This document shows, piece by piece, positions 21,091 through 33,639 of a stretch of DNA of 64,000 nt. The notes beneath the pieces are model-generated. The model worked only from the letters and a program-made list of their open reading frames with translations, was not told where the DNA came from and did not search any database. Made by a program: the position numbers and the translations under genes. The DNA is from Eulemur rufifrons. Lineage: Eukaryota > Chordata > Mammalia > Primates > Lemuridae. Numbering within the stretch: position 1 is the first letter of the stretch; every line of letters begins with the position of its first letter. The DNA is taken from contig NC_090989.1 of assembly GCF_041146395.1 (NCBI RefSeq), positions 48,386,501 to 48,450,500 on the forward strand. The letters are read 5' to 3'.

Positions 21091-22320
21091 AATAACATCA
21101 ATATCCTGGATTCTAAAACTACAAACTGTTGAGGAAGAATGCAGGTCCAAAAGAAGACTTCTACTGCTATAGAAAGATTTTCTTTTCTTTTCTTTTTTTC
21201 TGTGTTTAAATTGTAGTGGAGGATTTTCCATCTAAGACTAGGATGACACTGTTTTCCTTCTGTGAGGTGCAAAGGGAGCCAGTTTCAACTTTTCCTGCAT
21301 GTCTCATGCTTATTTAAAAGGTTAGGTGTATATCATTTATTTCTTAATTTCATCCAGTCTATGCTATAAATTATTATTTCTTTACATTACAATTCCTAAA
21401 GTCTAACAAGAGTTCTAGAGTTCTTTCCCAGTTAAATTTTTATGAATATTTGAATGGGAAAGTGAGGTAAAAAATGTACTATTTCATGCTGTATCATTTG
21501 AATAAGTAGATATTTTAATAATGTTCTATTTTCATCACCACAAGTAGAGCTGGCTGCACTGTGGCTGAGATACCATGTCAAGGAGGACAACTGTGAGCAT
21601 CTCTGAAAAATTACTCAGCGTTTAAATATTTCTCATTTTACATATCAGCAAATAACTTCCTCTTTGATCTGTAATTTGACATTCTAACTGTAGGATGTTC
21701 TATATTTTATATTAAGTGTGATTAAGTCAATTGGATTTCATGCAATCTTCTGCTTGTTTTGGCACTGGGAGAGCTGAGACTGTATCACTGACTTTAAACC
21801 CTACATAAGTAAGTTTCAAGGAATGCAAATATACAAGAAGCAAATGAAGAAAGTACTGTTGCTACCAGCCCTGACAACAGCTCTCTGAAGTCTGGCAAAT
21901 GATAAACCAAATAGTGTACTCAAATTTTTCTCTTCTAGACAGATTTATATTTCATTTTAAGAGACATTGTGCACTTACTGTATGGAAAACACTAGGTTCT
22001 TGAAGGACAGAAGAAAAGAAAACAAAGTATTCAAGGATCAACTCTTAAGTACATAGTCTTACTTAAGTTCAGGGGAAAAATGTGTTTTTACAGTGTTGTT
22101 CTGCTGAAGTAAACTTTTGCAAATTTCTAAGTGATTGGAAACTACAAGCACATAATATTTGGCATTAAGTAACTTTTGTGAAGAGTTCAGGGGCTTAGGA
22201 ATCCTGTCTCAATTTCAAATTACCCACACATTTGTCTGCTTTTCATGTTCTCTAAAATTTCTCTGTATCTTTTCCAATTTGATTTTCCACTGCATTTATA
22301 CACATCTTCTGCGTCATTTA
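20591..22320. other. Unassigned AT-rich stretch
   Basis: Holds the (TG)n tract at 21059-21081 and a TTTTC/TTTTCT low-complexity run near 21178-21201. Around 21955-22010 a weak L2-like antisense motif (GTGCACTTACTGTATGG) is possible. Confidence 0.35.
21059..21082. repeat. (TG)n microsatellite
   Basis: About eleven uninterrupted GT units followed by TATGTGTATG. Likely polymorphic. Confidence 0.92.
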
Positions 22321-22329
22321 GGCTGATAT

Positions 22330-22410
22330 CCTTTAATTTATCAAAATTGTATTCAAAGTCTCTTATGTGTAAGGCATTGCCCTAGGAACTGGGAATCCAC
22401 AGCCTGCAGT
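22330..22410 (-). mobile_element. L2 LINE 3' end fragment
   Basis: GTCTCTTATGTGTAAGGCAT, TGCCCTAGGAACTGGGAATC matches the antisense L2 terminus (cttctatgtgccaggcattg...ctggggataca). Confidence 0.5.
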
Positions 22411-22829
22411 TATTAATGCCTTAATCACTCTGCTCATATTATTTTTCTCTTCCAAGAATAAACTGTCTCATATTCTTCAACTACTTAATTATATGCCATC
22501 ATTTAGGTATGATAAAGTCTATTTTCTCTTCCACTCACCAAACTTTCTCCAGTTTCCAAATACCACATTGTCTTTCTTCGTTGAGTTCCTATACTCTGGT
22601 AGTCTACATCGTACAGTTTAATATTGGTATTTCAGTGTTCTCTTTTACAAGTAATAGCTTTTGGTTCTTTACTAGAGTGTAAAATATTGAGTGAAAGAAT
22701 AAAATGTAAAAATTATGTTTTCTCTCTACTATATCATAAAGCTTTTAGAGAATTATACTTATTATCTCTTTTCTTAACGCTCTCCCAATCCCTTCCATTA
22801 CTCTCAGAGTAGAGACTAGATTCTTTTAT
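22411..22829. other. Unassigned pyrimidine-rich stretch
   Basis: Could be decayed L2 or L1, as ACTAGAGTGTAAAATATTGAG resembles the L2 'actagaatgtaagctcc' motif. I cannot assign it. Confidence 0.3.
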
Positions 22830-23464
22830 ATGACTAGAAGGACACTCATTCAGTGACAACTGATTAGTTCTAAGTTTGTTTTGCAATATTTCACACCTAG
22901 ATTCATGAAAAAGATTGTCCTGTAATTGAGCTTTCTTGTAATATTATGGTAAGGTTTTGATAGCAATGTTATGCTTGTTTCATAAAACAAATCAGATATA
23001 ATTATCTCTTTTTCTATTCTCTGGAAAGTTTTAAGTAATATCATCTTGATAAAGAAGCTTTTAATTATTGATTAAATTTCCTTCAAAGATAGAGGATTGT
23101 TTGATTTTATCTTTATTTTGATATTATTCTAAGTTGTTTTTCATTCCTAATTGTCCTTTCTAATTTTTTCAATTTATTCATGTGGAAGTTGTTTATAGCA
23201 TTCTTGTATTATCATTACAGTATCTTTTCATCTGTAGTATTATCCCCTTTTGCATTCTTTACACCACTAATTATAGTTTTGCTATTTTTAATGAGTCTTG
23301 CCATAGGTTAATTAATTTTTTCAAAGAACCAATTTTTGGCTTTGTTTATTTTCTCTATTATATGCTTATTTTCTAATTCATTAATTTCTTCTCACATATT
23401 TATCATTTTCTTTCTTTTATTCTCTTTAATTTGCTATGCTCCTTTTTAGTTGTTTAAGAAATAG
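22830..23464 (-). mobile_element. Old L1 ORF2 fragment (L1M-type)
   Basis: Antisense L1 ORF2 sequence: TCTCTGGAAAGTTTTAAGTA, CTTTTAATTATTGATTAAAT, GTTAATTAATTTTTTCAAAG, AACCAATTTTTGGCTTTGTT, TTTTCTCTATTATATGCTTA and AATTCATTAATTTCTTCTC. It comes from the central ORF2 region. It abuts the 3' end of the next L1, so that element probably inserted beside or into this older one. Confidence 0.65.
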
Positions 23465-23950
23465 ACTTTTTTTTTAGAGCAGTTTTAGGTTCACAGCAAA
23501 ATTGAGCAGAAGGTACAGAGATTTTCCATATATCACCTACACCCACGCATGCATTAGCCTTCCCCCTTCACCATCAACATTCTCTACCAGTGAGGTGCAT
23601 TTCTTACAGAGGAGCCTATATTGACACATTATTATAACTCAAAGGCAATAGTTTACAGTGGATTCACTCTTGATGTACATTCCACGGTTTTGACAAATGT
23701 ATGACATGTACTCACCATAATAGTATCACACAGAATGGTTTCACCATCCTAGAAATCCTCTGTGCTTCACCTATTTATTCTTTCATCCCCCCAACCCCTG
23801 ATATCCAATGATCTTTTTACTGTCTCCATAGTTTTTTATTTTCCAGAATGTCATCTAGTAGAATCATACAGTTTTTAACCTTTTCTGACTAGCTTTTGTC
23901 ATTTAGTAATGTGAATTTGTTTCCTCTATATCTTTTCTTGGCTTGGTAGC

Positions 23951-23971
23951 TATTTTTTTTTTTTTTTTTTA
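23951..23971. repeat. T-run inside L1
   Basis: About 21 T residues interrupt the antisense L1 sequence after TTGGTAGC. This is slippage expansion, or a trace of a tiny retroposed tail. Confidence 0.75.
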
Positions 23972-24820
23972 GTGCTGAAAATCCATTATATGAATTTCAG
24001 TTTATTTATCCATTCATCTACTGTAGCACATCTTGGTTGCCTCCAAGTTTTGGCAACTATTAATAAAGCTGCTATAAACATCCATGTTCAGGTTTTTCAA
24101 CTCACTTGGGTAGATACCAAGAAGTGCAATTGCTGGACCATATGGTAATTTTTTATTTAGTTTGCAAGAAATCACCAAATTGTCATCCAAAAGATATCAT
24201 TTTGCATTCCCACCAGCAATGATTTGGATTTTCTGTTGCTCCACATCCTTGATAGCATTTGGTGTTGTCAGTGTTCTGAATTTTGGCTATTCTAATAGGT
24301 GTGTAGTGGTATTTCATTGTTGTTTTAATTTGCATTTTCCTGATAATATACAATGTGGAACATCTTTTCATATGTTTATTTGCCATCTGTATATCTTCTT
24401 TGGTGAGGTATCTATTCAGATATTTTGTTCATTTTTTGTTTTATTATTGCTGAGTTTTAGGAGTCCTCTGTATGTTTTCAATAAAATTCCTTTATTGGGT
24501 ATGTCTTTTGCAAATATTTTCTCCCAGTGTGTTGCTTGTCTTCTCATTTCTCTTGACAGTGTCTTTTGTAGAGCAGAAATTTTAAATTTGAATGAAGTTC
24601 ATTTTATCAATTTTTTTCTTTCATGGATTGTGTCTTCAGAGTTGTATCTAAAATGTTATCAGCATGCTCAAAGTCATATAGATATTCTCTTGTGTTATCT
24701 TCTAAGAGTTTAATAGTTCTGTATTTTACATTTAGGTCTATGATCTATTCGCGTTAATTTTTGTGATGGGTATAAGGTCTGTGTCTAGATTTATTTATTT
24801 TTGCATGTGGATGTCTAGTT

Positions 24821-24902
24821 TTTCCTGAACTATTTTTTTTTAATTTTTTAATTTCAGCATATTATGGGAGTACAAATGTTTAGGTTACATTTCCTGAACT
24901 AT
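24821..24902 (-). mobile_element. 56-bp L1 tail micro-insertion with 13-bp target duplication
   Basis: The bases after the T-run, AATTTCAGCATATTATGGGA and GTACAAATGTTTAGGTTAC, are the extreme 3' end of a lemur-type L1. They lie between TTTCCTGAACTAT (24821-24833) and TTTCCTGAACTAT (24890-24902), an exact 13-bp direct repeat. The surrounding old L1 reads straight through when one copy and the insert are removed. This is an extremely 5'-truncated L1 insertion of about 56 bases. Confidence 0.92.
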
Positions 24903-25505
24903 GTTGAAAATGCCATCTTTATTTGTCAAAGATCAGCTGATTATATTTATGTGGGTCTATTTCTGGGTTATCTATTCTCTTCAATTGATCTACTTATCTA
25001 TTTTATTTTATTTTATTTATTTTATTTTTTACCAATACCAGATTTTTGATTACTTTATCTTAATATGTCTTGAAGTTGAGTAGGGTCAATCTCATGACTT
25101 TGTTGTTCTCCTTCAATATCAAATTGGCTATTCTGTGTCTTCTTGTCTACATAAACTTTATTATTTATTTGTCAATATTCACAAAATAAATTTCCAAGAT
25201 TTTGATTGAGAGTGCATTGAATCTATAGATCATGTTGGAAAAAACTGGCATCTTGACAACATTGAATATCTCTATTTATTTAATTATTCTTTGATTTCTT
25301 TTATCACAGTTTTGTTTCTTTCATCCATGTAGATCTTATGCATATTTTGTTAGCTTTATTTGTAAGTATGTCATTTTTGAGGATACTAATGTAAAATATA
25401 TCTTGTCTTTAATTTCCTTGCTGCTATACAGAAAAACAATTGACTTCTGTAAATTAACCTTATATCCTGCAACTTTGTCATAACAGCTTATTATTTCTTG
25501 GAGCA

Positions 25506-25530
25506 GTTTTTTTTTTTTTTTTTTTTTTTC
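25506..25530. repeat. T-run inside L1 RT region
   Basis: About 24 T residues lie within the reverse-transcriptase region of the old L1. On the minus strand they give a poly-lysine stretch in frame. Confidence 0.8.
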
Positions 25531-26335
25531 CTGCCAATTCTTTTCAATTTTATACATAGATGATCAGGCCATCTGCAAACAAAGATAATTTATTTCTTCC
25601 TTCCCCATAGGCATACCTTTTATTTTCTATTATTGCCTTATAGAATTTGCTAGGCTTTCTAGTATGAGATTGAAAAGGTGTGGTAAGAGAGGACATTTTT
25701 GCCTTGCTCTTGATATTAGCAGGAAAATTTCTAGTTTCTCACCATTTAGTATGATGTTAGCTATAGGTTTGTTCAGAAGTTTTTTAGCAAGCTGGGGAAG
25801 TTCCCCTCTATTCCTAGTTTGCTTTATCATGAATTGGTGTTAAATTTTGTCAAATGATTTTTCTGCATCTATTACTATGATCATGTGATTTTTCTTCTTC
25901 CGTTTGTTGCTGTTGAAGTGGTGGATTGTGTTATGTTAAGTGACTTTTGAATGTTGAACCAGTCTTCTGTACCTGGCATAAGCCCCACTTGGTCTTTGGG
26001 TACAATTCTTTTTATATATTGTTGAATTTTATTTGCTAATATTTTGTTGATGATTTTTCATCTATGTTTATGAGAAATATTGCTCTGTAGTTTTCTTTTT
26101 TGTAATGTCTTTTTCTGGTTTTTATATTAGTATAATACTGGCCTCATAGAATGAGTTTGGAAGTATTCTTTCTGTCTCTAGCTTCTGAAAATGATTGTAG
26201 AAAATTGTAATTTCTTCCTTAAATGAATTCACCAGTGAACCCATTTAGGCCTGATGCTTTCTGTTTTGGATGGTTATTGATTATTGATTTAATTTTTGAT
26301 TTAATTTCTTTAATAAATATAGGTCTTTGATTTGA

Positions 26336-26507
26336 TTTTTTTTTTTTTTTTTTTTTTTTTGAGACAGAGTCTCTCTCTGTCACCCGGGCTGGAGTGTCCT
26401 GGCATCAGCCTAGCTCATAGCAACCTCAAACCCCTGGGCTCAAGCTATCCTCCAGTCTCAGCCTCCCAGAGTGTTAGGATTCTAGGTGTGAGCCACTGCA
26501 CCTGGCC
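26336..26507 (-). mobile_element. Alu SINE collapsed to one chimeric arm
   Basis: A 25-base T-run is followed by GAGACAGAGTCTCTCTCTGT and lemur-type GGCATCAGCCTAGCTCATAG (right arm). At CAAGCTATCCTCCAGTCTCA the sequence passes directly into the left-arm end GCCTCCCAGAGTGTTAGGAT and the head GCACCTGGCC. The joint falls in the segment 'caagcgatcctcc' that both arms share. The central half is missing, probably by recombination between arms or a template jump. Inserted in the old L1. Confidence 0.88.
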
Positions 26508-26815
26508 TGATATTGTTTTAAGAAAGAACTTCTTAGAGAATTGATTCTAGTCTTTCTTCTTTTCTCATTTAAATTTTCTTCGAAGACAGGCCTTAGCTCC
26601 ATCCACAAATTTTGATATGTTGCATTTTATTAACCACTCACTTCAAATATTTTCTAATTTCCACTGTTTTTTTCCATTTCTTCCTCTTTCTGCCCTCCAG
26701 TTTATTTGGAAATATCTTGCTTAATTTAAAATATTCAGACGTGTTTTAGGTATTATTTGCTATTGATTTTTAGGTTTCTCCAGTGGTGGTCAGAGAACAT
26801 TAATTGTAATCCTTA

Positions 26816-26855
26816 GGAATTGAGAATTATTTTATAGCCTTGTATATAATCCATT
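26816..26855. repeat. 40-bp direct repeat, copy 1
   Basis: Begins GGAATTGAGAATTATTTTAT and ends TATATAATCCATT. It matches positions 27328-27367 with a single G/A difference. Both copies lie in the antisense L1. Confidence 0.93.
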
Positions 26856-27021
26856 TTGGTAAATATTTTATATGACTTGAGGTTTTTTATTTTTTTATTT
26901 TTCTCTGCTATTGCTGGGCACTGTTCTATATATGTTAATTAATCCAAGCTTGCTTGTAGTATTATTAATTCATGTTGATTTTTCAACTTGTTTTATTATA
27001 TGTTGAACAAATATGTTAATT

Positions 27022-27148
27022 TTGTTTTAGAGGCAAGGTCTTGCTATGTTGCCCAGGCTGGATTCAAATTAGTGGGCTCAAGCAATCCTCCTCCCTCAGC
27101 CTCCCAAGTAGCTGGGGCTACAGGCATGCACCATTGTACCTAGCTTAA
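27022..27148 (-). mobile_element. Free left Alu monomer-like SINE (FLAM type)
   Basis: Antisense 7SL-derived monomer: GAGGCAAGGTCTTGCTATGT, TGCCCAGGCTGGATTCAAAT, GGGCTCAAGCAATCCTCCTC, CCTCCCAAGTAGCTGGGGCT and a CCATTGTACCTAGCTT head. There is no second arm. Ancient; nested in the old L1. Confidence 0.8.
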
Positions 27149-27327
27149 TGTTTTAATGGAGATTACTTTCTTAAAACCTTTTAGCTTTGTATGTTTTTTA
27201 CTTTATCTATTTGAGACAGTATTTTTAATAACATACAAATTTAGGATGCTTATATTTTCTGGTGAACTAATGTTTTATATTTTAATTTTTCATGCTACAA
27301 TGTCTTTTTTATGTGACATTAGTATAT

Positions 27328-27367
27328 GGAATTGAGAATTATTTTATAGCCTTATATATAATCCATT
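27328..27367. repeat. 40-bp direct repeat, copy 2
   Basis: The second copy of the 26816-26855 repeat, 512 bases downstream. Flanks on both sides differ from copy 1. Confidence 0.93.
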
Positions 27368-27800
27368 ACATCAGCTTTATTTTTGTAATGTTTAAGTCTT
27401 TATTTTTTATCACTTTTCTATCTCTACTGATTCATGTCTTATGAAAACAACATATGTTTTGTTATTTAAAAATATTCCACTTGTAAAATCATTGTATTTA
27501 AATTGGAGTACTCAGTACAATTACATTTTAGTTACTTATTGATATTTTTACATTTCAATCTATCATCTTTATGCAATTTGTTGCTCTTTCTCCCTTTATG
27601 CCTTATTTGGGGTTAATCATGGAATTTTATTACTCTATTTCCCAACTATTAGCTTTTATCTTTATCAATTTTTGTGACACATCTTTATTTTCTTTTTGTG
27701 GTTACCCTAGTGATGACAACTTGGTTAATTAAATACTACTATAAAATAGTGCTTTGACTATTTTCCAGCCCATACTAGGACTTTAGAATACTTTAGCTTT

Positions 27801-28340
27801 TTTCAGTTTCTCACTCACCCCCAAATCTTTCTTGTGATCTCTTAGAGACATCCGTGGAAAAAAGTCTGAGATAGGGTGTAAAATCCCTGGTGTCTATGGC
27901 TCTTGGGAATTCTACACTCAGGCTCATCCATGCTTGATATTTAGCAATTTGTTAAAAGTTTTGGCTAAAATCTTCTTGCCAAGTTACATGGCAGCCCAGT
28001 TTTCCTACTGTGTCCTTCCCCAGATACACCAGTACTTGCATTTCCTTAAAGGTACATGTCTTCTATACAGATTTTATACTATTGGTTTCCCTTGTGACCT
28101 CAGCTATCAGATTAGATGAAAACAAATTATGGCCTTGTATATTATTTGTCTTTTTTTGTTGTTTGGGTGGCAAAAATGCTCTTTCTATCTTTCTATATTC
28201 TAATTGGAAGCCACACCTTTCTGGAGAAGAACTTTATTCAGATAAAAAGCATTAAAGCTGTGCCTGCTTCATACAATAAAAAAGTTGTGCACACTTGTAT
28301 TGGGCTACTGAGATTATTATTTATATTACCAGTTTGGTAG
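27801..28340. other. Unassigned stretch next to L1
   Basis: May be the 5' part of the old L1 or unique sequence. Three overlapping short open frames (27934-28340) share no reading frame and have no domain. Confidence 0.35.
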
Positions 28341-29110
28341 CATTACCCTTTTGAAAATTCAGGTCTTTAAAATGCCAGAACAAAAATATTCTGTGAGCAA
28401 AATGTGTATTGTAATGTCATATTACAAATACAATGCCTCTCGCGTATCATTATTAAGCTGTAGGCTTTGAGTTCTCTTTTATTTAGTTATTTTTTACTAG
28501 TTGAGTGACAGACTAAGTGGATGTTCTTATGTGTACAGAGACATCAGAAATTATAACAATGGATATTTTAACACAATCTCATAGCAGGTAAGTTGATTTT
28601 ACTACCTGTTCATTTAAAATTTTGGAAATTTTATTTATCATTGGAACATTTCAAAATGTGAGCACAGTGCTTTCTTAGACAATCAAACAATTAATTTCAG
28701 CACATCAGATTCTTAATTCTAATGTATCACATCATTCCCATTAAATTTCATTTCATCATTCTTGCCATTACTACATTTGACTTAATCATTGTGAAAACTA
28801 CTTGAAAATACGTTTATATAAAAGAGACTAATGCACTCTTGACTTCTAATGAAAAAAGTAATAGTCTAGTGCACTCAGAATAATATTTCTTCAAAGCTGT
28901 TATAAGTAATAGACAGAATTCTGTATTTACTCAATTGGGTCAAAAAGTTAGAAACAGAGTGATTCTGAAAAATATAAGTAACAGCTGTGTATCATGAGTA
29001 TGCTATAGCCGCATATTGTCTTCTTTTTATATTGTCATTGTCAAGAATTGAATGAAGAAATAAAAGTAGTATAAAATCAGCTTACCCATGTGGTCTTTAT
29101 TTGTTTTGAG
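28341..29110. other. Unassigned AT-rich stretch
   Basis: No repeat, RNA gene or exon recognised. Confidence 0.4.
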
Positions 29111-29240
29111 ATAGATATTGTTCATGAATTTAATAAAAATTTATTGAGGGCCTATTATATGGCAAGTGTTGTTAAAGGAACTATGGATATAGTAGTGACT
29201 ACAACAGAGAACAATTTCTACTTTACCTATAGCTCTCCAT
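29111..29240 (-). mobile_element. L2 LINE 3' end
   Basis: TTGTTCATGAATTTAATAAA, TTTATTGAGGGCCTATTATA, TGGCAAGTGTTGTTAAAGGA, CTATGGATATAGTAGTGACT and ACAACAGAGAACAATTTCTA follow the antisense L2 terminus. Confidence 0.75.
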
Positions 29241-30569
29241 TTTTAAACAAAAAGGCACTGATCACACTTTTAGATTAACTTTCTTCATGAGACCTCATGT
29301 GGCATAAATTAAGTTTCCATGTCATTAACAGGTTTCACCAGTTGACTATAGATTCTATTGACATATTATTTCTCTAGTATGTATAAATGCCTTTAAAAAA
29401 ATTGGACAACAATTAGAGTGGCATATATGTATTTTCTTCTCTAAGATTGCCAGCAAAATTGGTGGGGAACTAGAACAGCCCATGAAATATGTGTTTCAAA
29501 TTTATGCAAAGTCTTATGCAAAAACTTCATTCATTGCTTTGTTCCTTTTTGGTGTAAGATAATTGTCTGTCTCGTCTCAGTACTCCATACTGAGCAATTT
29601 TAGCAACCTGAGGAGCAGGAATCCCTTTGCCACATCTAGATTAAGGTTGCACTTACAGAGTGTTAGTTTTTGATTTTTCTGTGGTGTGCTTAAGCCAGAT
29701 CTTACTGGCTTTGTGAGAATCAATTATTAAATGTCCAGGAGATTTGAGACCTGGTTGTTTAACCATTGGTGGCTTAAAAATCTGACATGGTGGAGTATTT
29801 AAATCAGACAATTGACAGATGTTATGAATCAATACTTTCTACCCTCAAGAGAGCCCATTGCTAAACATTTACCAGCACATCAATGGATTTTTACCCTGAA
29901 GAATGTGGTTCTATGAAGCACCTGCCCCTCTCAAGTCTTGTCCCATGGGGAAAGGGTATTGAAGAGTTCTTCTTTTTTCTTCTTCCTACTCTTTGAATCT
30001 TTATTATAAACCTATGACCAAGGCCCTTTGTTGAGGTCCCAAGGCTTGAAAAAAGTGCTGCTATATTGTTTTTGCTTCTGATAAGATAGTCATTTCTTTA
30101 TTCTCTTCCTCCTTTTTACACAAAGGGAAGAAATTTAGTCTCAGTGAGAATCTAACGTCATGTAATACAATTTTACCTCCTTCATAACTTTTGGATCTTG
30201 ATCTCAGTCCAATTTGTAGTCTTAACCTTCACTCAATTGTACAGAGTTCTTTTGAAATATGGTACATTTTTAGCCAATATTCTGGAACTGGGCATTTTAT
30301 TTTCAAAGATTTCCTAGAAAGACTCATGACACTTAGACATAGTTAAGAAAATACAATTACATCATAAGGGAAAAAGACATAGGTAATCTCTGGAGGAATC
30401 CATCTGAAGGCTTCTTTATGCTCCGTGCCCCACCTCCCCACCACCACGATGAGTTACACTTCCTCACCTATGAAAATGCAGTAACGCATGTGCAATGTTT
30501 CTATTAAGGGAAGCTCACTAGAGACGCAATACTCAGGCTTTTACTGGGGACTTGGAGTAGCCTAAACGT
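29241..30569. other. Unassigned non-coding stretch
   Basis: No family recognised. Moderately complex sequence without coding frames. Confidence 0.4.
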
Positions 30570-30917
30570 TTGTGTCTCTCCTAACATTTATATGTTGAAA
30601 CCCTAATACTATTGTGATGGTATTTGAAGGTGGGGCCTTTGGAAAATATTAATAATTATGTCATGAGAGTGGATGGATGGCATTAGTGCTCTTAAAAGAA
30701 GCCAGAGAGCTACCTCACTTACTTTCTTCCATGGAAGGATACAAGGAGAATTCAGAAGTCTGAAACCCACAAGAGGGCTCTCCCCAAAACCTGACCGTGT
30801 TGGCAACCCTGATTTTGGACTTCCAGCTTCCAGAACTATGAGAAATAACTTCTTGTTATTTGTAAGCCACCTGGACTATGGGTATTTGTTATAGGAACCT
30901 GAACTGATTGAGACAGG
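30570..30917 (+). mobile_element. MaLR LTR, MLT1A-like
   Basis: Sense MLT1A: TTTGTGTCTCTCCTAACATT, TATATGTTGAAACCCTAATA, TGTGATGGTATTTGAAGGTG, GGGCCTTTGG, TCATGAGAGTGGATGGATGG, CCCCAAAACCTGACCGTGTT, TTGGACTTCCAGCTTCCAGA, and a TTATAGGAACCTGAACTGAT end. Nearly full length, ancient solo LTR. Confidence 0.9.
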
Positions 30918-31699
30918 GCTAGACATGTAGGCATTCTCTGTGTAGAAAATAACAAAACTGCAGACTCCCAGAAGGGAAGCAGGCGTATTATAAACCACGT
31001 TGCTTGAACAAATGCTCAAGCAACAATGCACCACTTTTATCATTTAGAGAATGGTGAGAATACTCCCAAAATCTAAGTTCCCAGACAACAGCCAAGGGCA
31101 AACTTGAAAGGAGGCTTTTCTAAGGATAGCAGCCCCAGGCCAGCTATGTTAACCCTTTTATGCACAATTAACTTTGTTTCTAATAATCTAATTATAAAAA
31201 CTTTATATGCTAGTCTATATATAGTTATAAAAACTTTATACACTAGTTACAATAACCAAGTTTTTAACTGTCTTTATATCTTAATTATAATAAAAGAGTT
31301 ATTAACCAGTTCCCATTAACCAGGTTATCTTACTTTCTATTCTACTTCCTACCCCAGTTCTGATAACTAGATCTCCCTGCCTTGTTCTCTGTGCTTGTCC
31401 TATTGTTCATTTTATGTATTTCCTCCTTCAAGGCTCTGCACGTCATCAACATAACACAAAATATATAGTACAGAATAGTACAAAGTTTCTCCTGTAAAGA
31501 AATTTATACTTGTGTGTGGTGAGTGTGTATGTGTCTCGGAGTATAGAGAAAATCAACTTGTGCTTAAGAATAAAAAAAGAAGGAAAATAGAAAGTTATAG
31601 AGGAGGATTTGAGCTGGTTTATACGTTGTTTTCAAGGAAAACCTCTATGGCACAGAGAATTTTGACAGTGAGGATGTAAATTATACATATATCTGGGAA
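30918..31699. other. Unassigned stretch with local duplication
   Basis: Contains the 33-bp period duplication listed at 31191-31256. Otherwise no recognised family or gene. Confidence 0.4.
31191..31256. repeat. Two-copy tandem duplication, period 33
   Basis: TTATAAAAACTTTATA occurs at 31192-31207 and again at 31225-31240. Related CTAGT/TAGTTA sequence follows each copy. Confidence 0.75.
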
Positions 31700-31955
31700 C
31701 TTCCAAAACAGAATTCCATCTCCCAGGTACAGGAACTGATGGAAAAAGGGCAAGGAGGCCATTGTGGCTGATGTAGAATAAATAAGGTAGAGACTTCGTT
31801 AAAAGTTGAGATTAGAGAGTTAGAATAAGAGTGGAGTATAAATATTTTAAGGACTTGTAGTTCATGTTAATAGCTTTAAATTTTCCTCTGAGTGAGAAAA
31901 AAATCCAGGACTGTTTTTGAGTAGAGGAGTGATATGATTTTAAATACATTTAAAA

Positions 31956-31965
<10 letters not shown>
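31700..31965 (-). mobile_element. Ancient L2-related repeat, left part
   Basis: GGGCAAGGAGGCCATTGTGG, TTTAAGGACTTGTAGTTCAT, TTTTCCTCTGAGTGAGAAAA and TTTTTGAGTAGAGGAGTGAT have direct counterparts in a widespread mammalian repeat. I recall it as antisense L2 3' region ('aaggaggccagtgtggctgg', 'actctgagtgagatgggaagcc', 'ttttgagcagaggagtgacatgat'). An Alu interrupts it at 31966. Confidence 0.6.
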
Positions 31966-33500
<1,535 letters not shown>

Positions 33501-33639
33501 TATTTTTAATTTGGCAAAAAAAGAAATGAATATACTATTTATCTAGAAGAGTGGGTAGCTGAATTGACTAAGGAAATATAATAGGATTTCAATGAAGAAC
33601 AGAGATTTGACCTGAGATATGTGGTCAAGAATTTAGAGC

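Larger units (their letters stand above)
23465..27800 (-). mobile_element. Old near-full-length L1 with nested insertions
   Basis: The 3' end is at the T-run near 23468-23477. It is followed by antisense L1 3' UTR (GAGCAGTTTTAGGTTCACAG) and then ORF2 in reverse. Minus-strand frames retain ORF2 blocks. One at 24183-24386 has the C-terminal type MANKHMKRCST. One at 25336-25557 has CYDKVAGYKVNLQKS. One at 25630-25830 carries the RT block KPIANIILNGEKLEIF with RQKCPL. The RT catalytic loop at about 25565-25590 reads FADG instead of FADD, and frames are broken, so the element is dead. An Alu (26336-26507), an Alu monomer (27022-27146) and a 56-bp L1 tail (24834-24889) are nested in it. The 5' limit near 27.8 kb is approximate. 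Confidence 0.8.

Noticed and set aside
24162..24713. 183-codon open frame on the plus strand, the longest in the window
   Set aside because: It lies wholly within antisense L1 ORF2 sequence. The minus strand carries recognisable L1 protein blocks, so this is a shadow.
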